NCBI RefSeq assembly: GCF_019334315.1
Contig: NZ_JAHWGL010000006.1
Location: forward strand, 29,035-93,034
Length of the DNA stretch: 64,000 nucleotides
Direction of reading: 5' to 3'
DNA from: Hymenobacter profundi
GTDB taxonomy: Bacteria > Bacteroidota > Bacteroidia > Cytophagales > Hymenobacteraceae
The stretch's first letter is position 1. Each line of letters opens with the position of its first letter. Below the pieces are notes generated by a model. It was not told the origin of the DNA. It made no database searches and saw nothing but the letters and a program-made list of their open reading frames with translations. Of the stretch, positions 27,879-40,899 are shown in pieces. Position numbers and translations under genes: made by a program.

Positions 27879-27908
27879 ACTTCCTAATTAGTCGGAGAAA
27901 TTAAATCC

Positions 27909-28214
27909 TCAGACTTTGATTTCAACGTCAACACCGCTAGGTAACTCTAGCTTCATGAGAGCATCCACTGTCTTCGATGAGGTCGAGTAAATGTCTACAA
28001 GACGCTTGTAGGTGCAGAGCTGGAACTGCTCGCGTGACTTCTTGTTCACGTGGGGCGAGCGAAGTACAGTGAACTTCTCCTTGTTTGTAGGCAGTGGGAT
28101 AGGGCCGCTAACAACAGCGCCCGTCGCCTTTACCGCCTTCACAATCTTCTCCGACGATTTGTCCACCAAGTTGTGGTCGTAGGATTTGAGTTTGATGCGA
28201 ATTTTCTGGTTCAT
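27909..28214 (-). CDS. rpsJ: 30S ribosomal protein S10 (NusE)
   Basis: 101 residues. S10 lies in the head of the small subunit and, as NusE, joins NusB and NusG in antitermination. Visible: [40 protein letters not shown], and [20 protein letters not shown]. It follows fusA by 21 bases. A strong terminator right after it separates it from rplC, so here S10 belongs to the rpsL-rpsG-fusA unit, not to the S10 operon proper. Confidence 0.98.
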   Translation of the reverse strand: MNQKIRIKLKSYDHNLVDKSSEKIVKAVKATGAVVSGPIPLPTNKEKFTVLRSPHVNKKSREQFQLCTYKRLVDIYSTSSKTVDALMKLELPSGVDVEIKV

Positions 28215-28235
28215 TTCTGTGATGTGAAAGCGGAA

Positions 28236-30380
<2,145 letters not shown>

Positions 30381-30405
30381 TGCTTTATTAAGTGTTATTT
30401 AAGTG

Positions 30406-30465
30406 CTTAGGGTCTTGGGCACCTAGTAAGCTTCAAAGAGAAAACTAAGTTCCTAAGACCCTAAG
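30406..30465. repeat. long-loop inverted repeat in the fusA-rpsG gap
   Basis: CTTAGGGTCTTGGG (30406-30419) pairs with CCTAAGACCCTAAG (30452-30465): 14 pairs, one of them G/T, around a 32-base loop. The word CTTAGGGTCT also occurs in the infA-rpmJ gap. No T tract. Confidence 0.6.
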
Positions 30466-30479
30466 TCCTTAACAACGAT

Positions 30480-30947
30480 TTAGAATCGGAAGTGCGAGAA
30501 GGCTTTGTTGGCTTCAGCCATACGGTGGGTGTCATCTTTTTTCTTGACAGCAGCACCTTCGCCTTTAGCAGCAGCAATAATTTCACCAGCCAGCTTGTCT
30601 TTCATGGTTTTCTCACCACGACGACGAGCATATTGGATCAACCACTTCGAACCAACAGCAATGCGACGGTCAGCGCGAACTTCGATCGGCACTTGGAAGG
30701 TAGCACCGCCTACACGGCGGCTCTTCACTTCTACAGTTGGCATCACGTTGTTCAGGGCTTTACGCCACATTTCCAGACCACTTTCCTTCGTACGCTGCTC
30801 AACTAGCTCGCAGGCATCGTAGAAAATAGTGTATGCTAGGTTTTTCTTTCCGTCATACATCATGTAGTTGACGAAACGGGTTACCAGCGTCTCCTTGTAT
30901 TTGGGGTCAGGCAGGAGAATGCGCTTCTTCGGTTTTGACTTTCTCAT
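30480..30947 (-). CDS. rpsG: 30S ribosomal protein S7
   Basis: 155 residues from the ATG at 30945-30947 ([20 protein letters not shown]). S7 nucleates assembly of the head of the small subunit and can regulate the str operon in enterobacteria. Visible: [40 protein letters not shown], and [21 protein letters not shown] frame extension to 31004 runs into the repeat-rich gap upstream and has no family likeness. Confidence 0.98.
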   Translation of the reverse strand: MRKSKPKKRILLPDPKYKETLVTRFVNYMMYDGKKNLAYTIFYDACELVEQRTKESGLEMWRKALNNVMPTVEVKSRRVGGATFQVPIEVRADRRIAVGSKWLIQYARRRGEKTMKDKLAGEIIAAAKGEGAAVKKKDDTHRMAEANKAFSHFRF

Positions 30948-30948
30948 A

Positions 30949-31036
30949 GTATCAGAAGTGAGTAAAGAGAAGTGAGAAGTGAGATAAGAGCCATAGTTTG
31001 GCACTCACCTCTCACTTCCAACTACTCATCTCTTAG
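30949..31036. repeat. repeat-rich rpsG-rpsL gap
   Basis: AGAAGTGAG occurs three times in tandem or near-tandem (30954-30991) and its inverted form CTCACTTC appears at about 31012, allowing an imperfect hairpin across the gap. No promoter box is visible. Confidence 0.45.
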
Positions 31037-31039
31037 TAT

Positions 31040-31468
31040 TTACTTTTTCTTACCTGGTGCTGGTTTGCCGCCTTTGCCGGCTGCGGGAGCTTGGCCTGGC
31101 TTCGGACGCTTAGCGCCATACTTCGAACGACGCTGCAAACGGCCGTTTACACCGGCGGTATCGAGAGCGCCACGGATGATGTGGTAACGCACACCTGGCA
31201 AGTCTTTCACACGGCCACCACGGATTAGCACGATGCTGTGCTCCTGCAGGTTGTGGCCTTCACCGGGAATGTAGGCGTTAACTTCTTTGCCGTTGGTCAG
31301 GCGCACGCGGGCAACTTTACGCATAGCCGAGTTCGGCTTCTTAGGCGTAGTGGTGTATACACGGGTGCAAACGCCGCGGCGCTGCGGGCACGCATCAAGG
31401 GCCGGCGACTTTGACTTCGTCGTCAGCTTCTCGCGGCCTTTACGTACTAATTGGTTAATGGTAGGCAT
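31040..31468 (-). CDS. rpsL: 30S ribosomal protein S12
   Basis: 142 residues. S12 lies at the decoding centre and controls accuracy. The key loops are [20 protein letters not shown] (lysines 43 and 44) and [20 protein letters not shown]; both carry the ordinary lysines, so no classical streptomycin-resistance change is present. The last 20 residues are a lysine- and glycine-rich tail ([18 protein letters not shown]) longer than in E. coli. It is the first gene of the str unit and has a full promoter 50 bases upstream. Confidence 0.98.
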   Translation of the reverse strand: MPTINQLVRKGREKLTTKSKSPALDACPQRRGVCTRVYTTTPKKPNSAMRKVARVRLTNGKEVNAYIPGEGHNLQEHSIVLIRGGRVKDLPGVRYHIIRGALDTAGVNGRLQRRSKYGAKRPKPGQAPAAGKGGKPAPGKKK

Positions 31469-31517
31469 CTACGGAATGGTTTGTCCAGGAGGGTCTTCTC
31501 CCAAAAAATTAGGCTTG

Positions 31518-31549
31518 CAAAGGTAGAGAAAGTGTTTTGAAATAGCAAA
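31518..31549 (-). promoter_or_regulatory. promoter of the rpsL-rpsG-fusA-rpsJ unit (TTTG-N20-TACCTTTG)
   Basis: On the minus strand TTTG (31549-31546) and TACCTTTG (31525-31518) are 20 bases apart, an ideal Bacteroidota promoter. It lies 50 bases before the rpsL start codon. Confidence 0.8.
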
Positions 31550-31698
31550 CAGGTTGAAATAGTTTGTCTTAGAGAAATCACGAGAATACCTTTTTCTAAC
31601 CTGCCATCCTTTCTTCACCCCTACCCTACTACACAAAAAGCAATGCTACAGATTCCGCTCAACAAGAAATCCATACCTGTTATATAAGCTTCGGCTAG

Positions 31699-32031
31699 CT
31701 ATGCCTCCCCCATCGTCCCTCCAAAATTCATCGGAAAGCTTGGCATCTCGGGTTGCGAATTAATAGGGCCAAATGTCTGTTCGAAGCGTTCTACGTTATC
31801 GGCCAGTGCGGCGAGTAAACGCTTGGCATGCTCTGGCGTGATAACAATACGAGCTTTCACTTTAGCTTTAGGTAGGCCCGGCATCAATCGGATAAAGTCG
31901 ATAACGAACTCGCTACTGCTATGCGCAATCATAGCCAAGTTGGCGTACTGACCCTCAGCAATGTCTTCGGGCAGCTCTATATTGATAGCATTTGGATCTT
32001 GCGGAATGCTGGGGTCTGATGGGTGACTCAT
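31699..32031 (-). CDS. DUF3467 domain protein
   Basis: 110 residues. The core IAEGQYANLAMIAHSSSEFV, IDFIRLMPGLPKAKVKARIV and ITPEHAKRLLAALADNVERF is the DUF3467 pattern; the domain is a small beta-rich fold of unknown role. The first 12 residues and the last 15 (SQPEMPSFPMNFGG...) are low-complexity. It lies between rpoC and rpsL with its own TAATTTTG box and after the rpoC terminator, so it is a small separate unit inside the core transcription-translation block. My recollection is that this neighbourhood with rpoC is common in Bacteroidota, which suggests a role tied to transcription or translation. Confidence 0.85.
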   Translation of the reverse strand: MSHPSDPSIPQDPNAINIELPEDIAEGQYANLAMIAHSSSEFVIDFIRLMPGLPKAKVKARIVITPEHAKRLLAALADNVERFEQTFGPINSQPEMPSFPMNFGGTMGEA

Positions 32032-32053
32032 GTTGAAGCGGAAGATGAAGGAT

Positions 32054-32061
32054 CAAAATTA
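32054..32061 (-). promoter_or_regulatory. -7 element TAATTTTG of the DUF3467 gene
   Basis: Fits TAnnTTTG on the minus strand, 22 bases before the ATG and just after the rpoC terminator. No -33 TTG at standard spacing. Confidence 0.5.
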
Positions 32062-32064
32062 CTA

Positions 32065-32105
32065 AAAACAAAACGACCGGTCGGATTACTCCAACCGGCC
32101 GTTTT
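32065..32105 (-). terminator. rpoC terminator
   Basis: A 15-bp stem (32091-32105 with 32070-32084). Two pairs are G/U in minus-strand RNA but A/C in plus-strand RNA, so the hairpin is complete only on the minus strand, where it is followed by GTTTTTAG. It lies 20 bases after the rpoC stop codon. Confidence 0.8.
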
Positions 32106-32125
32106 TTATTCAAGATCTTATCGGA

Positions 32126-35100
32126 TTACTCCGATACCGACTCACGCTTGGCACGTGACGCCCGCTTGGGAGCTACGACTTCTTCAGTTGCCCGAGCGTT
32201 CTGCAACGCTTCGAGTTCCTCCTTCGAGCCTACTACCTGGCGCGTGTATTCGCGCAAGCCAGTACCGGCCGGAATGAGGTGACCTACGATTACGTTCTCC
32301 TTCAAGCCCAGCAGTTCGTCGGCCTTGCCACGGATGGCAGCTTCCGACAGCACCTTAGTCGTTTCTTGGAAGGAAGCAGCCGAGATGAATGACTGTGTAC
32401 CTAGCGAAGCCTGTGTGATACCCTGGAGGGTAGGACGCGATACAGCGGGCTGAGCCTCCCGTACCTCCACCAGTTTCAAGTCACGACGACGGAGCGACGA
32501 GTTTTCATCGCGCAGCTTACGAGCCGATACAATCTGGCCGGGGCGCATGTTGGTCGAATCGCCGGCTTCCGTTACCACCTTCATGTCGATGATGGTATCG
32601 TTCTCCTCCATGAAAATCACCTTGTCTATTACTTGGTGCTCCAAGAAGCTAGTGTCGCCTGCATCGAGAATCACAACTTTCTGCATCATCTGGCGCACTA
32701 CCACCTCAATGTGCTTATCGTTGATTTTTACACCCTGCAAACGGTACACTTCCTGAATCTCGTTCACGAGGTACTCTTGCACTGCGCCTGGACCCTGAAT
32801 GCTCAGAATGTCGTTCGGAGTGATAGCACCATCGGAAAGCGGCATACCGGCCCGGATAAAGTCGTTGTCCTGCACTAGAATGTGCTTCGACAGCGGCACC
32901 ATGTATTTCTTCTTCACGCCGTCTTTCGACTCAACGAAGATTTCACGGTTACCACGCTTCACCGTACCGTAGCTCACTACACCATCAATTTCCGATACAA
33001 CGGCCGGGTTTGAGGGGTTACGAGCCTCGAATAGTTCCGTAACGCGAGGTAGACCACCGGTAATGTCGCGGGTTTTACCCACGGCACGCGGAATCTTAGC
33101 GAGGATGTAACCTGCTTTGATTTTCTGACCATTCTCCACGTTCAAGTGAGAGCCTACTGGTACACTGTAGCCTTTCTGAGACTCGTCAGCGTCCTTCTTG
33201 CCCGACTTAACGATGATAGACGGGTTCTGGGTCTTGTCGCGTGACTCGATGATTACCTTCTCACGGTGACCTGTCTGCTCGTCCGACTCTTCACGGTAGG
33301 TTACGCCTTCCGTAATCGAATCGTACTGAATCGTACCGTCAAACTCAGCCAGAATTACCGCGTTATACGGATCCCAGTTATTGAGCTCTTGGCCTTTCTC
33401 AACTTGCTGACCTTCGTCGACGAGCAGGAAAGAGCCATACGGGATGTGGTGCGAGATAAAGACCTTACCAGTACCTGGTTCCACAATACGAATCTCGCCT
33501 GAACGGCCCATCACAACTTTCACTGACTCGCCTTCGGCATTAGCAGTGTCTACTGTGCGGACATCTTCAAATTCGATTACACCATTGAACTTAGCACGTG
33601 TGCTAGCTTCTACCGCGATATTAGAAGCCGTACCACCTACGTGGAACGTACGCAGCGTCAGCTGGGTACCAGGCTCACCGATTGACTGAGCAGCAATAAC
33701 ACCTACCGCTTCACCCTTCTGGACCATACGGCCCGACGACAGGTTACGACCGTAGCACTTGGCGCAGATACCACGTTTCGATTCGCAGGTCAGTACCGAA
33801 CGGATTTCCACCGATTCGATGCTGGTCTGATCGATGCGACGCGTCACCTCTTCGGTGATTTCGTCGCCAGCCGTCAGGATTACTTCATCGGTTAAAGGAT
33901 CGATGATGTCGTGTACTGCTACCCGACCCAGAATACGCTCAGCCAACGATTCTACGATATCCTCGTTGTCTTTCAGTGCGAAAGTCTCGATGCCGCGCAG
34001 TGTGCCGCAGTCTACCTCATTCACGATAACGTCCTGCGATACGTCTACCAGACGACGCGTCAGGTAACCGGCGTCAGCCGTTTTCAGTGCCGTATCGGCC
34101 AGACCCTTACGAGCACCGTGGGTAGAGATAAAGTACTCGATTACGTCCAAGCCTTCTTTGAAGTTGGACAGAATCGGGTTTTCGATAATCTCTCCTACCG
34201 AACCCTGCAATGACTTCTGTGGCTTAGCCATCAGACCCCGCATACCGCCAAGCTGACGGATTTGTTCGCGTGAACCACGGGCACCGGAGTGCATCATCAT
34301 GTAAATCGAGTTGAAGCCCTGGTTCTCCTTCTCGAGGCGACCCATGAGGGTTTCAGTGATTTGGTTGTTGATACGCGTCCAGATGTCGATAACCTGGTTG
34401 TAACGCTCGTTGTCCGTAATCAGACCCATCTGGTAGTTCTGGGTCACGGCTTTCACGTCGTTCTGAGCTTGCAGAATCAGCTCGTCCTTCTCCTGTGGAA
34501 TCTGGATATCACCCAGACCCATCGACAGACCACCTTTGTAAGCCGACTGGAAACCCAGCGTCTTGATGTCGTCGAGGAATTGTGCGGTACGGGCCATGCC
34601 GGTCCGCTTGAACACCAGCGAGATGATTTGCTGAAGTTTCTTCTTAGTCAGCAGTTCGTCTACGAAACCTACCTCCTCAGGTACGAGTTGATTGAATAGC
34701 ACACGACCAGCAACGGTTTCGATGATTTTGGTAACGAGGTTGTCGTCTTCATCACGAACCTTCGTACGCACCTTGATATAAGCGTGCTTCGAAAGTTGCT
34801 TTTCGTTGATGGCAATTACTACCTCCTCATCCGAGTAGAACATCCGGCCTTCGCCTTGGATCTTCTCGTCGTCGGTCGAGCGCTTGCCTTTAGTTACATA
34901 GTACAGACCTAGAACCATGTCCTGCGACGGTACCGCGATGGGCGCGCCGTTAGCAGGGTTCAGGATGTTGTGCGAAGCCAACATGAGCATAGAGGCTTCC
35001 AAGATAGCAGCAGGTCCCAGGGGAACGTGCACAGCCATTTGGTCACCGTCAAAGTCAGCGTTGAAGGCCGTACAAACAAGTGGATGCAGCTGGATAGCCT

Positions 35101-36475
35101 TACCCTCGATGAGGCGCGGCTGGAATGCCTGGATACCCAAACGGTGCAGGGTAGGAGCACGGTTCAAGAGCACAGGATGGCCTTTCAGCACATTCTCCAG
35201 AATATCCCATACTACAGCATCCTTACGGTCAACGATTTTCTTCGCTGATTTCACCGTTTTCACAATACCGCGCTCAATGAGCTTACGGATGATGAACGGC
35301 TTGAACAGCTCGGCAGCCATATTTTTAGGAAGACCGCACTCGTGCAGCTTCAACTCAGGACCTACCACGATAACCGAACGACCAGAATAGTCGACGCGCT
35401 TGCCGAGCAGGTTTTGGCGGAAGCGGCCCTGTTTGCCTTTCAGCATGTCAGACAGCGATTTCAGCGCACGGTTGCCCTCAGCACGCACGGCATTCACCTT
35501 ACGCGAGTTGTCGAACAGTGAGTCTACAGCTTCCTGCAGCATGCGCTTCTCGTTCCGCAGAATTACCTCAGGAGCCTTGATTTCAATCAGGCGCTTGAGA
35601 CGGTTGTTGCGGATGATAACACGACGGTACAGATCGTTCAAGTCGGAGGTAGCAAAGCGACCACCATCCAAGGGCACGAGTGGGCGCAGTTCCGGCGGAA
35701 TCACCGGCACCATGCGGATTACCATCCACTCAGGCTTGTTCTCGATGCGGGTAGCGGCGTCGCGGAATGCTTCCACTACGCGCAGACGCTTCAGAGCCTC
35801 AGCCTTCCGCTGCTGCGATGTTTCGTGGGCAGCAGAGTCACGTAGAGAGTAGGACAGCTCATCCAAGTTGGTACGCTCGAGCAGCATTTGCAGCGCGTCA
35901 GCACCCATCTTGGCGATGAATTTGTTCGGATCTTCGTTAGGCAGCATCTGGTTCTCGCGGGGGAGACGGTCGATGATGTCCAGGTACTCGTCTTCCGTGA
36001 GGAAGTCAAGTTGCTGTACGCCTTCTTCAGCCAGAATACCCGGCTGCACTACAGCGTAACGCTCGTAGTAGATAATCTGGTCGAGCTTCTTGGTGGGTAG
36101 GCCCAGCAGGTAGCCGATCTTGTTAGGTAGGGACTTGAAGTACCAGATATGCGCAACGGGCACCACCAATTCGATGTGGCCCATCCGCTCCCGGCGTACT
36201 TTCTTCTCGGTTACCTCCACACCGCAACGGTCGCAGATGATACCCTTGTAGCGAATCCGCTTGTATTTGCCGCAGTGGCATTCCCAGTCCTTCACCGGAC
36301 CGAAGATTCGCTCGCAGAATAGACCGCCCATTTCGGGCTTGTACGTCCGGTAGTTGATCGTCTCAGGTTTCACTACTTCACCGTTCGACCGCTCCAAAAT
36401 GGATTCGGGCGAAGCCAGCGAAATGGTAACTTTCGAGAAGTCCTGTACCAGTTTCTTGTTTTTTGCAAACGCCAT
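32126..36475 (-). CDS. rpoC: DNA-directed RNA polymerase subunit beta'
   Basis: 1449 residues, typical for the phylum. The N-terminal zinc-binding domain has the CHCG and CDRCG cysteines, the active-site aspartates are in [12 protein letters not shown] (about residue 470), and a second zinc site shows in [20 protein letters not shown]. The trigger-loop region appears as [20 protein letters not shown]. The C-terminal tail ([19 protein letters not shown]) is basic and low-complexity. It is separated from rpoB by an unusually large 338-base gap that contains a hairpin. Confidence 0.98.
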   Translation of the reverse strand: MAFAKNKKLVQDFSKVTISLASPESILERSNGEVVKPETINYRTYKPEMGGLFCERIFGPVKDWECHCGKYKRIRYKGIICDRCGVEVTEKKVRRERMGHIELVVPVAHIWYFKSLPNKIGYLLGLPTKKLDQIIYYERYAVVQPGILAEEGVQQLDFLTEDEYLDIIDRLPRENQMLPNEDPNKFIAKMGADALQMLLERTNLDELSYSLRDSAAHETSQQRKAEALKRLRVVEAFRDAATRIENKPEWMVIRMVPVIPPELRPLVPLDGGRFATSDLNDLYRRVIIRNNRLKRLIEIKAPEVILRNEKRMLQEAVDSLFDNSRKVNAVRAEGNRALKSLSDMLKGKQGRFRQNLLGKRVDYSGRSVIVVGPELKLHECGLPKNMAAELFKPFIIRKLIERGIVKTVKSAKKIVDRKDAVVWDILENVLKGHPVLLNRAPTLHRLGIQAFQPRLIEGKAIQLHPLVCTAFNADFDGDQMAVHVPLGPAAILEASMLMLASHNILNPANGAPIAVPSQDMVLGLYYVTKGKRSTDDEKIQGEGRMFYSDEEVVIAINEKQLSKHAYIKVRTKVRDEDDNLVTKIIETVAGRVLFNQLVPEEVGFVDELLTKKKLQQIISLVFKRTGMARTAQFLDDIKTLGFQSAYKGGLSMGLGDIQIPQEKDELILQAQNDVKAVTQNYQMGLITDNERYNQVIDIWTRINNQITETLMGRLEKENQGFNSIYMMMHSGARGSREQIRQLGGMRGLMAKPQKSLQGSVGEIIENPILSNFKEGLDVIEYFISTHGARKGLADTALKTADAGYLTRRLVDVSQDVIVNEVDCGTLRGIETFALKDNEDIVESLAERILGRVAVHDIIDPLTDEVILTAGDEITEEVTRRIDQTSIESVEIRSVLTCESKRGICAKCYGRNLSSGRMVQKGEAVGVIAAQSIGEPGTQLTLRTFHVGGTASNIAVEASTRAKFNGVIEFEDVRTVDTANAEGESVKVVMGRSGEIRIVEPGTGKVFISHHIPYGSFLLVDEGQQVEKGQELNNWDPYNAVILAEFDGTIQYDSITEGVTYREESDEQTGHREKVIIESRDKTQNPSIIVKSGKKDADESQKGYSVPVGSHLNVENGQKIKAGYILAKIPRAVGKTRDITGGLPRVTELFEARNPSNPAVVSEIDGVVSYGTVKRGNREIFVESKDGVKKKYMVPLSKHILVQDNDFIRAGMPLSDGAITPNDILSIQGPGAVQEYLVNEIQEVYRLQGVKINDKHIEVVVRQMMQKVVILDAGDTSFLEHQVIDKVIFMEENDTIIDMKVVTEAGDSTNMRPGQIVSARKLRDENSSLRRRDLKLVEVREAQPAVSRPTLQGITQASLGTQSFISAASFQETTKVLSEAAIRGKADELLGLKENVIVGHLIPAGTGLREYTRQVVGSKEELEALQNARATEEVVAPKRASRAKRESVSE

Positions 36476-36813
36476 GTAGGGTAGCTGTTGTTAGCTGTTG
36501 GCTTGTATCTGTTTGTTGGTTCCGCTAGTCTTAAGACAGGTCGGAAAGAACATAACAGTTCGACTCTGCGAAAAGTGCTCTGCGGGTCGGATAGGTACGC
36601 CGCGCAGTAGTTTTCCGCCAGGTCTTACTAGTTGGTTGATTCAAAAGCTGAATCGAATTGCGGCCAACTACCACCGAGGATGAATGCTGTTCTGACCATA
36701 TCTCGGAACAACGCCGGCAGCGGCTGTTATCGGTTTCCCGAACCGCGGGTATTCTAACTGACTTGAAAAGTGGCTGCCGATACCGAAATATCAGCAGCCA
36801 CCGCTTTCAAACT
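36476..36813. other. 338-base gap between rpoB and rpoC
   Basis: No gene and no TAnnTTTG box. Contents seen: a hairpin with T4 just after rpoB (36766-36801), and a direct repeat TAGCTGTTG/TAGCTGTTGG at about 36482-36501 next to the rpoC start. The remainder has no recognisable feature. Confidence 0.6.
36766..36801 (-). terminator. terminator-like hairpin between rpoB and rpoC
   Basis: A 13-bp stem (36789-36801 with 36770-36782) with a 6-base loop, complete in minus-strand RNA through one G/U pair, followed by four T. It begins 12 bases after the rpoB stop codon. It may act as a partial terminator or attenuator, since rpoC has no visible promoter. Confidence 0.6.
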
Positions 36814-39800
36814 TTAATCAAGCGTGATTTCCAAAGCCAGACCGCGCAACTCATGAATGAGTACGTTGAAGGACTCGGGGATATTCGGCTTGGGCAGTAC
36901 GTCGCCTTTTACAATTGCTTCGTACGCCTTGGCACGGCCAATCACGTCATCCGACTTCACTGTGAGGATTTCCTGTAGCACATTGGATGCACCGAAGGCC
37001 TCCAACGCCCACACTTCCATCTCACCGAAGCGCTGACCACCAAACTGCGCCTTACCACCCAGCGGCTGCTGCGTGATGAGGGAGTACGGCCCGATAGAAC
37101 GAGCGTGCATCTTATCGTCAACCAAGTGACCCAGCTTCAGCATGTAGATCACACCGACCGTTACAGGCTGGTCAAACCGGTCACCCGATAAGCCATCGTG
37201 GAGATAAGCACGACCCCAATCAGGCAGGCCAGCTTCGGTCAGTTCTTTCGCTACTTCATCTTCGGTAGCACCGTCGAAAATTGGGGTAGCATAAGTGCGA
37301 CCCATTTTCAACCCGGCCCAGCCAAGAACGGTCTCGTAGATCTGACCGATGTTCATGCGGCTTGGTACACCTAGTGGGTTCAGCACAATGTCCATCGGCG
37401 TGCCATCAGGTAGGAAAGGCATGTCCTCGTCGCGCACGATACGGGCTACTACACCCTTGTTACCGTGACGACCGGCCATCTTATCCCCTACCTTCAGCTT
37501 ACGCTTTTTGGCGATGTATACCTTGGCCAACTGCACGATACCAGCAGGCAACTCGTCGCCTACCTCCAGCGTGAACCGGTCGCGCTTGAAGCGGGCTGTG
37601 ATAGTGTTGCGGCGCTTCGCATAGTTTTTCACTAGCTCAGCCAACATGCTGTTTACCTTCTCGTCGGCTGTCCAGCCTTCCAAGATGAGATCTTTGAACA
37701 TGTTTACCTCTTCCGGCACAGCGTAATTGCTCTCATCCTTATAAGGGTTTTTGTCTGGAAAGAGAGCATCAGTGATGTTCTTCTTGCCAAACTTGGCACC
37801 CTTTGTCAGGATTTCATCGCCAAACTTGTGCTTCACGCCTTGCGACGTTTTGCCGTCGAGCAATTGCACCAGCTTGTCGATCATCACAGCTTTTACACCA
37901 CGAAGCTCTTTAGCGTAAGAGTCCTTCAACTCTTCCACTTCCTTCTTCGACTTGGCACGTAGGTTCTTATCTTTCTTCGGACGCGAGAACAGCTTCGTGC
38001 CAATTACTACCCCGTTCAAGGATGGCGGCGCCTTAAGCGAGGCATCTTTCACATCGCCGGCTTTGTCACCAAAGATGGCGCGGAGCAGCTTTTCCTCTGG
38101 CGTCGGATCCGTTTCACCCTTCGGCGTAATCTTACCGATGAGAATGTCGCCTTCACGAACCTCAGCCCCCAGACGGATGATACCGTTGTCGTCGAGGTTA
38201 CGTACAGCTTCTTCACTTACGTTTGGAATCTCCGACGTCAGTTCTTCTTCGCCGCGCTTAGTCTCACGCACCTCCAATTCAAACTCCTCAATGTGAATCG
38301 AGGTGAAGATATCGTCGCGCACTACACGCTCCGAGATGACAATAGCATCCTCGAAGTTGTAACCCTGCCATGGCATAAAGGCCACCTGCATGTTGCGTCC
38401 AAGTGCTAACTCGCCGTTGTTAGTGCCGTAGCCTTCACACAGCGGCTCTCCTTTGCTCACGCGCTGACCGCGCTTCACAATAGGTGAAAGGTTAATGCAA
38501 GTATCTTGGTTCGTGCGACGGAACTTGATCAGATCGTAGGTGATACGCTCCGCATCAAAGCTCACGAGGATGTCATCAGCCGTCAGATCATATTTCACAA
38601 TGATCTTGTTGGCATCTACATAATCGATTACCCCGTTACCTTCAGCTACTACCAACGTCCGCGAATCGATTGCCACACGGCCTTCCAGGCCTGTACCAAC
38701 GATAGGTGCAGTCGCTTTCAGCAACGGTACAGCCTGACGTTGCATGTTCGAACCCATCAGGGCACGGTTAGCATCGTCGTGTTCGAGGAAAGGAATCAGC
38801 GAAGCAGCTACCGATACAATCTGGTTCGGTGCTACGTCCATGTAGCTATACTCGTCAGGACCTACTACCGGGAAGTCACCCTCGAAACGGCCTTTCACCA
38901 GCTCGTTTACGAAGTTACCCGAATCATCCAAACGGGCGTTTGCCTGCGCGATGTGGTGGGTATCTTCTTCCTCAGCCGTCAAGTACTTCACGTTCTCAGT
39001 CATGTCGACCTTACCGCTTTCTACCGTACGGTAGGGCGTCTCAATGAAGCCCATCGAGTTTACGCGAGCGTGCACACATAGCGACGAAATCAGACCGATG
39101 TTCGGACCTTCCGGCGTCTCAATCGTGCACAAACGACCGTAGTGTGTGTAGTGTACGTCACGTACTTCGAAACCAGCACGCTCCCGCGACAGACCTCCCG
39201 GCCCCAGTGCCGATACGCGACGCTTGTGCGTCACCTCAGCCAATGGGTTGGTCTGGTCCATAAACTGCGACAGCTGGTTGGTACCAAAGAACGAGTTGAT
39301 AACTGACGACAAAGTCCGGGCGTTGATTAGATCGACCGGCTTGAAGTCTTCGTTATCACGCACATTCATGCGCTCCTTGATGGTACGCGCCATACGAGCA
39401 AGGCCTACCCCAAATTGGGCATAGAGCTGCTCCCCTACTGTGCGTACCCGGCGGTTGCTCAAGTGGTCAATGTCATCGACAATGGCCTTCGAGTTGATCA
39501 ACCCGATCAGGTATTTCACGATAAGTACGATATCCTCGTTGGTCAGCACACGAGCTTCCCAGTTGGTATCGATACCCAGCTTCTTATTGATACGGTAGCG
39601 GCCTACATCGCCAAGGTCGTAGCGCTTATCCGAGAAGAACAGTTTTTGGATGATGTCGCGAGCCGTCTCTTCATCAGGTGCCTCCGTGTTACGGAGCTGA
39701 CGATAGATTTGCTCTACGGCTTCTTTCTCCGAGTTGGAGTTATCCTTTTGCAGCGTATTATAAATAATTGCGTAGTCCGCAATATTCACGTTCTCGCGGT

Positions 39801-40704
39801 GCAGAATAACCGACTTCGTACCCGAGTTGATGATTGTGTCGATGTCCTCGTCTTCAATAGTCGAGTCACGCTCCAGCAATACCTCGTTCCGGTCGATAGA
39901 CACTACCTCACCGGTATCTTCATCTACGAAGTCTTCTGTCCAAGTGCGGAGCACCCGAGCGGCCAGCTTACGACCTACAGCCTTCTTCAGAATCTTCTTA
40001 TCAGCCTTCACCTCCTCCGACAATCCGAATAGATCCAGAATGTCTTTGTCCGTACCATAGCCGATAGCACGTAACAGGGTAGTAACCGGGAATTTCTTCT
40101 TCCGGTCAATATATGCATACATCACGTTGTTCACGTCCGTGGCAAATTCAATCCACGAACCTTTGAACGGAATGATACGAGCAGAATATAGTTTCGTACC
40201 GTTGGTATGCTTGCTTTGCGCGAAGAATACACCCGGCGAACGGTGCAACTGAGATACAATTACACGTTCTGCTCCGTTAATGACAAAAGAGCCTTTTTCG
40301 GTCATGTATGGGATGTTTCCCAAAAACACTTCCTGCTCAATTGTCTCAAAATCTTCGTTGTCCGTATCGTTACAGATAAGGCGCAATTTTGCTTTCAATG
40401 GCACTGAATAAGTCAGGCCACGGTCAATACATTCATCCACCGAATACTTCGGAGGGTCAATGTGATAATCAATAAACTCCAGAACGAAATTCTCGCGCGA
40501 GTCCGAAATAGGGAAGTTCTCCGCGAACACCTTGAACAACCCTTCATCGGTGCGGTTCTCGGCGGCCGTCTCCAACTGGAAGAAATCCTGGAACGACTGC
40601 AACTGCACGTCCAGGAAATCCGGATACTCAATAACCTTTTTAATCTTGGCGAAGTTGATCCGCTCGTAGGCTTTCTGCAAAGCCGTTTCTTTCGGTGTAG
40701 CCAA
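36814..40704 (-). CDS. rpoB: DNA-directed RNA polymerase subunit beta
   Basis: 1296 residues. The rifampicin-binding segment reads [20 protein letters not shown] and [20 protein letters not shown] (about residues 470-515) with the ordinary residues at the usual resistance positions. The C-terminal half has the conserved [20 protein letters not shown] and [20 protein letters not shown] motifs. It follows rplL after a 195-base gap with an attenuator-like hairpin, as in many bacteria, and is followed by the gap to rpoC. Confidence 0.98.
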   Translation of the reverse strand: MATPKETALQKAYERINFAKIKKVIEYPDFLDVQLQSFQDFFQLETAAENRTDEGLFKVFAENFPISDSRENFVLEFIDYHIDPPKYSVDECIDRGLTYSVPLKAKLRLICNDTDNEDFETIEQEVFLGNIPYMTEKGSFVINGAERVIVSQLHRSPGVFFAQSKHTNGTKLYSARIIPFKGSWIEFATDVNNVMYAYIDRKKKFPVTTLLRAIGYGTDKDILDLFGLSEEVKADKKILKKAVGRKLAARVLRTWTEDFVDEDTGEVVSIDRNEVLLERDSTIEDEDIDTIINSGTKSVILHRENVNIADYAIIYNTLQKDNSNSEKEAVEQIYRQLRNTEAPDEETARDIIQKLFFSDKRYDLGDVGRYRINKKLGIDTNWEARVLTNEDIVLIVKYLIGLINSKAIVDDIDHLSNRRVRTVGEQLYAQFGVGLARMARTIKERMNVRDNEDFKPVDLINARTLSSVINSFFGTNQLSQFMDQTNPLAEVTHKRRVSALGPGGLSRERAGFEVRDVHYTHYGRLCTIETPEGPNIGLISSLCVHARVNSMGFIETPYRTVESGKVDMTENVKYLTAEEEDTHHIAQANARLDDSGNFVNELVKGRFEGDFPVVGPDEYSYMDVAPNQIVSVAASLIPFLEHDDANRALMGSNMQRQAVPLLKATAPIVGTGLEGRVAIDSRTLVVAEGNGVIDYVDANKIIVKYDLTADDILVSFDAERITYDLIKFRRTNQDTCINLSPIVKRGQRVSKGEPLCEGYGTNNGELALGRNMQVAFMPWQGYNFEDAIVISERVVRDDIFTSIHIEEFELEVRETKRGEEELTSEIPNVSEEAVRNLDDNGIIRLGAEVREGDILIGKITPKGETDPTPEEKLLRAIFGDKAGDVKDASLKAPPSLNGVVIGTKLFSRPKKDKNLRAKSKKEVEELKDSYAKELRGVKAVMIDKLVQLLDGKTSQGVKHKFGDEILTKGAKFGKKNITDALFPDKNPYKDESNYAVPEEVNMFKDLILEGWTADEKVNSMLAELVKNYAKRRNTITARFKRDRFTLEVGDELPAGIVQLAKVYIAKKRKLKVGDKMAGRHGNKGVVARIVRDEDMPFLPDGTPMDIVLNPLGVPSRMNIGQIYETVLGWAGLKMGRTYATPIFDGATEDEVAKELTEAGLPDWGRAYLHDGLSGDRFDQPVTVGVIYMLKLGHLVDDKMHARSIGPYSLITQQPLGGKAQFGGQRFGEMEVWALEAFGASNVLQEILTVKSDDVIGRAKAYEAIVKGDVLPKPNIPESFNVLIHELRGLALEITLD

Positions 40705-40836
40705 TGGGTAGGGGTTTATAAAATGGACACTGAGAGGGCACTTGATAACTCAACTACAGCCCTATGCGTTTAGCCACGAAAAGCCGCAAAGCGGCGCGTA
40801 AAAGGACTTTCGTAAAGTTTATTACCTACAAACAGG

Positions 40837-40862
40837 AAAAGACCTGGCTTAGTTGCCAGGCC
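40837..40862 (-). terminator. attenuator-like hairpin between rplL and rpoB
   Basis: An 8-bp stem (40855-40862 with 40841-40848; one G/U pair on the minus strand) with a 6-base loop and four T after it. It lies 37 bases after the rplL stop codon, where E. coli has its rplL-rpoB attenuator. A second small hairpin GCCGC-AAA-GCGGC is at 40783-40795. Confidence 0.6.
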
Positions 40863-40899
40863 TATCCTTATTTGTGAGGTAAGATGCTAGGCAGCAGAA

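Larger units (their letters stand above)
27594..27908. other. 315-base gap between rpsJ and rplC
   Basis: Contains no gene. Next to rpsJ lies an intrinsic terminator (27837-27878); next to rplC lies a TAGCTTTG box (27659-27666). AAACGC at 27626 and GCGTTTT at 27649 form a small inverted repeat beside the rplC start. Confidence 0.6.

Noticed and set aside
36476..36813. A promoter for rpoC in the rpoB-rpoC gap
   Set aside because: No TAnnTTTG box on the minus strand was found in the gap.
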